42,901 nucleotides of DNA from Thermomicrobiales bacterium. Lineage in GTDB: Bacteria; Chloroflexota; Chloroflexia; Thermomicrobiales; CFX8. Each line of letters opens with the position of its first letter. The first letter of the stretch is position 1. The notes under the pieces were generated by a model. It ran no database searches. It saw only the letters and a program-made list of their open reading frames with translations, and had not been told where the DNA came from. The stretch spans positions 1 through 42,901 of the forward strand of contig JAMLIA010000023.1 of NCBI GenBank assembly GCA_023954495.1. Direction: 5' to 3'. Below, in pieces: positions 40,830 through 42,901 of this stretch. The translations under genes and the position numbers were made by a program.

Positions 40830-40867
40830 GTGAGCCGTTAGGATTCCCGAGAATCCCAACGGCTCAC
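40830..40867. terminator. Bidirectional hairpin between amidohydrolase and anti-sigma-like genes
   Basis: GTGAGCCGTT (40830-40839) pairs with AACGGCTCAC (40858-40867), and inside it GGATTC pairs with GAATCC around CCGA; only one A-C mismatch interrupts. TTT follows on the plus strand. Confidence 0.8.
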
Positions 40868-40879
40868 TTTCGCATTCCT

Positions 40880-42148
40880 TTACGGAGTGCTCGTAATGGC
40901 CTCGACGAGATCGACCAGATCATCGAGCGTCCAGCGCGGCGCGGCCAGCACGGAGATTGAGTACCACGACTCAGCGTCCGACCATACGGCACTCGCCGGA
41001 TCGCCGCTGTCTGGATGACCAACCCAGGCCACCTCGCCAATTGATGTGGTGATGTGCTGCGCCGCACGAGGTGCTGTCACAACGGTATTGCTGCGTGGGC
41101 TGATTGTGAGTTCCAGAGGCATGCCATCGGTGCTGCTCAGGATAATGTGATCCCAGGTGCCATCTTCGCAATATTGATTGGTGACCTGCCATTTGACGGG
41201 CAGCACCGCCTCGATCATGACTCGCGAGCACGTCGCGGAGGCTGCTGCTGTTGGCGTTGCAAACACGTCACTCGCCAATTGCTCACTCGGCAGCTCATCC
41301 CAGGTTTGGACATCGGACGAAGAGACGACGACAGTCCCACTATGCGCTGTCTCAGCCACGAAACTGATGCTCAACAGCCGTTCGCTGTGATCATCCAGTA
41401 CAACACGGCGATGCACGCCGACTACGTCATCATCGATGGCATTGGAGAGCGACGCGAGCGACGCCGCGTCGAACTCAGGTGAAAGGTCAACGTCGATGAG
41501 CTGCTGACCTTCGCTTTCAGTAATGCGGATGTGATCAGCATCAGCAGCAATGAGATTCGTCCGAATCTGATCGAGCGACAGTCGTGTCACGTTCAGCTCG
41601 TCCGGAACCCATGTCGGCTCGCCGTCACCTGTCGCGACTCCATCTCGATACAGCAGCGCCCAGGTTGTTTCGGTTTGAACAAGGCGACCGATCACCGTGC
41701 CATCCAGGTCACGGGCCTCGATCGTTTGTTCCCAAACTCCGTCGTCAGAAGTTCGCTCCCAAATCTCCGTGACCCATGTTCGCTCACCACCCTGCTGACT
41801 CGAACGCTGGAATACCGTCGCGACAATATGACGGCCCTGTCCAGCGTCCGGAACAGAGACGAGTCGCTCGGCCGCTGAGGCAACATCGAATGCGTGATTC
41901 GGCTCGCGTTGGAGAAGCAGGCCAACAGCAATCAAGATGACCAACACAGCACCATACAACCCGGCCCGCATGAACCCCGGACGACCTGCCAACCAGAATC
42001 GCTTGGGTTGTTCTTGTTGAACGTTGGACGAAGCAACGATCATCAGCACTCGTTTTCGAACCGACGCTGGCGCATAGATCGATGTGAATGTCGAACGCAG
42101 TTCATCTTCAATCGCATCATCATTCGTCATCAGGTTATCTATCTGCAT
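40880..42148 (-). CDS. Membrane protein, candidate anti-sigma factor with large outer domain
   Basis: A 422-residue protein whose start overlaps the end of the sigma factor gene by ten bases, so the two should be made together. The first ~50 residues are cytoplasmic (DDAIEDELRSTFTSIYAP then ASVRKRVL), followed by one membrane helix (about 61-80) and about 340 residues outside the cell. No zinc anti-sigma motif is present. The outer part begins AAERLVSVPDAGQGRHIVAT and is beta-rich, similar in outline to RseB/LolA-like lipid-binding folds (weak resemblance only). By position it is the regulator of the sigma factor. A second in-frame ATG lies six codons on (MTNDDAIEDE). Codon use is somewhat less GC-rich than the window average. 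Confidence 0.75.
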   Translation of the reverse strand: MQIDNLMTNDDAIEDELRSTFTSIYAPASVRKRVLMIVASSNVQQEQPKRFWLAGRPGFMRAGLYGAVLVILIAVGLLLQREPNHAFDVASAAERLVSVPDAGQGRHIVATVFQRSSQQGGERTWVTEIWERTSDDGVWEQTIEARDLDGTVIGRLVQTETTWALLYRDGVATGDGEPTWVPDELNVTRLSLDQIRTNLIAADADHIRITESEGQQLIDVDLSPEFDAASLASLSNAIDDDVVGVHRRVVLDDHSERLLSISFVAETAHSGTVVVSSSDVQTWDELPSEQLASDVFATPTAAASATCSRVMIEAVLPVKWQVTNQYCEDGTWDHIILSSTDGMPLELTISPRSNTVVTAPRAAQHITTSIGEVAWVGHPDSGDPASAVWSDAESWYSISVLAAPRWTLDDLVDLVEAITSTP

Positions 42149-42723
42149 GCAGCAACCTCTTCACGGAGTTGGCGAATAACGCGCGTCAGGCGCATACGAA
42201 CAGCGCTGCTCGAAATACCCAGGATGTCGGCAATTTCCACGCTTGTCAGTTCAGCGGCATATCGAAGAGCCACCAGCTCGCGTTGGTCACCAGGGAGTCG
42301 TGCAACCGCATTGAGAAGACAAATGCGCGTCTCAGTTCTTGCAACAGCAGCAAACATCTCGTCATCAGCGGTAACCTGACGGCGTCTGCGAGTGTCTACC
42401 GCATGCTTGATTGCACGCCATCTGTTGCGCTGGTGGTCAGCGATTCGACGAGACGCAATCGTGAACACCCAGGTGGTAAAAGCTCCGCGGTCGGCATCAA
42501 ATGCATCAAGACGTTCGAACACGGCTAGCATTGTTTCGCTTGTAATGTCCTCTGCGGCATCGAAGGAGCTGGTTCGCGATAAGGCATAGCGAAAAACGCG
42601 ATCTGCGTATCGGTCGTACAACTGAGCGAAGCGCTCAGGGTCATGCAGCGCAGCCACGACCAGTTGCGCGTCACTTACCTCTGTGCCCGTCACAACTTCT
42701 GAGGAAACGACCTCAAACGGCAT
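42139..42723 (-). CDS. ECF-type RNA polymerase sigma factor
   Basis: Sigma factor of 194 residues. Sigma-2 has FAQLYDRYADRVFRYALSR and AAEDITSETMLAVFERLDAF, followed by FTTWVFTIASRRIADHQR. Sigma-4 has LPGDQRELVALRYAAELTS and the recognition helix GISSSAVRMRLTRVIRQLREE. It is a different type from the sigma factor at 18777. ATG 42723 has GAGGGGAG before it. The overlapping downstream membrane protein is the probable anti-sigma partner. The stimulus and regulon are unknown. Confidence 0.92.
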   Translation of the reverse strand: MPFEVVSSEVVTGTEVSDAQLVVAALHDPERFAQLYDRYADRVFRYALSRTSSFDAAEDITSETMLAVFERLDAFDADRGAFTTWVFTIASRRIADHQRNRWRAIKHAVDTRRRRQVTADDEMFAAVARTETRICLLNAVARLPGDQRELVALRYAAELTSVEIADILGISSSAVRMRLTRVIRQLREEVAACR

Positions 42724-42826
42724 GACACTCCCCTCACTGGTGCGAGTTGCCGCAAGTCTGATCGTTATTCGGGGAATACAGCAAAGTGCAACACAGAGAG
42801 CGAAGCCCCTGCCGATCCCTCCGCAT

Positions 42827-42846
42827 GGACAGGACCCGGCCTGTCC
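42827..42846. terminator. Inverted repeat upstream of the second sigma gene
   Basis: GGACAGG (42827-42833) and CCTGTCC (42840-42846) pair around six bases. It may end the transcript of a gene outside the window or be an operator for the sigma gene 104 bases away; no T-run is seen on either side. Confidence 0.35.
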
Positions 42847-42901
42847 TCGCCGTGAGGCGATTCTCCCGCGCCAAATGATCGTTTCTGGAATCTACGCCAT
42901 C

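Noticed and set aside
39510-40859. A 449-codon open frame opposite the second amidohydrolase
   Set aside because: Antisense to a gene with all metal motifs; no ribosome site.
1-42901. tRNA, rRNA, CRISPR, integrase or transposase genes
   Set aside because: No tRNA arm pattern, direct-repeat array or recombinase motif was found by eye; the only excisionase-like protein (29739-30014) has no recombinase partner.

Overview
The window is about 43 kb of GC-rich chromosome (GTG starts are frequent) that fits a Chloroflexota bacterium, most likely of the Thermomicrobia/Sphaerobacter kind. The pointers are two secreted proteins of the WMWGP / FERR-LTYTP / GQHYY-RW type that I associate with Chloroflexi, an LCP protein, a three-subunit proton-translocating transhydrogenase, a single-RCK KtrAB system and a dispersed palindromic repeat of a type I recall from Chloroflexi genomes. 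No rRNA, tRNA, CRISPR array, transposase or phage gene was seen. Family names rest on motifs read by eye; no search was run.

Layout. 1-1.9 kb: NarL-type two-component pair (kinase cut by the window edge). 2-4.3 kb: a repeat copy and a large LCP cell-wall ligase. 4.4-7.0 kb: dCTP deaminase, a small Arg-rich ORF and an aldehyde dehydrogenase. 7.2-10.8 kb: a tight operon of arginyl-tRNA synthetase, arginase and NUDIX hydrolase. 10.9-12.8 kb: an MFS exporter and a MerB-like protein, both recognisable only by joining several reading frames. 12.9-18.6 kb: serine hydrolase, amidohydrolase, TolB-like lipoprotein and KtrB-KtrA potassium uptake. 18.8-21.2 kb: ECF sigma factor, zinc-type anti-sigma factor and SIMPL-domain protein. 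21.2-26.3 kb: an inverted repeat pair, PIG-L deacetylase, HtrA-like lipoprotein protease, rhodanese-like protein and SLC13-type permease. 26.5-33.7 kb: a secreted multidomain protein with a broken 5' half, a site-2-type metalloprotease, a small excisionase-like DNA-binding protein, a nitronate monooxygenase-like enzyme, a second serine hydrolase and a shorter relative of the secreted protein. 33.7-34.8 kb: an AT-richer patch with small unknown genes. 35.2-38.2 kb: pntAA-pntAB-pntB. 38.3-40.8 kb: cupin and divergent TetR, then a second amidohydrolase. 40.9-42.7 kb: a second ECF sigma factor overlapping a large membrane protein that looks like its regulator.

Common themes are the envelope and signalling (LCP, HtrA, S2P-like protease, two ECF modules, lipoproteins, wall-type secreted proteins) and nitrogen or small-molecule hydrolysis (arginase, two amidohydrolases, two serine hydrolases, PIG-L). 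Strong hairpins separate most transcription units, several of them between convergent genes.

The points most worth a second look are: (a) the secreted protein at 26.5-28.5 kb, whose transglycosylase-like domain has lost the catalytic Glu and is followed by two tandem barrel-like repeats; (b) three patches of clustered single-base frameshifts inside otherwise recognisable genes; (c) the AT-richer patch at 33.7-34.8 kb; (d) a leaderless TetR gene with a palindrome over its promoter; and (e) a two-domain rhodanese without the catalytic Cys next to an anion permease.
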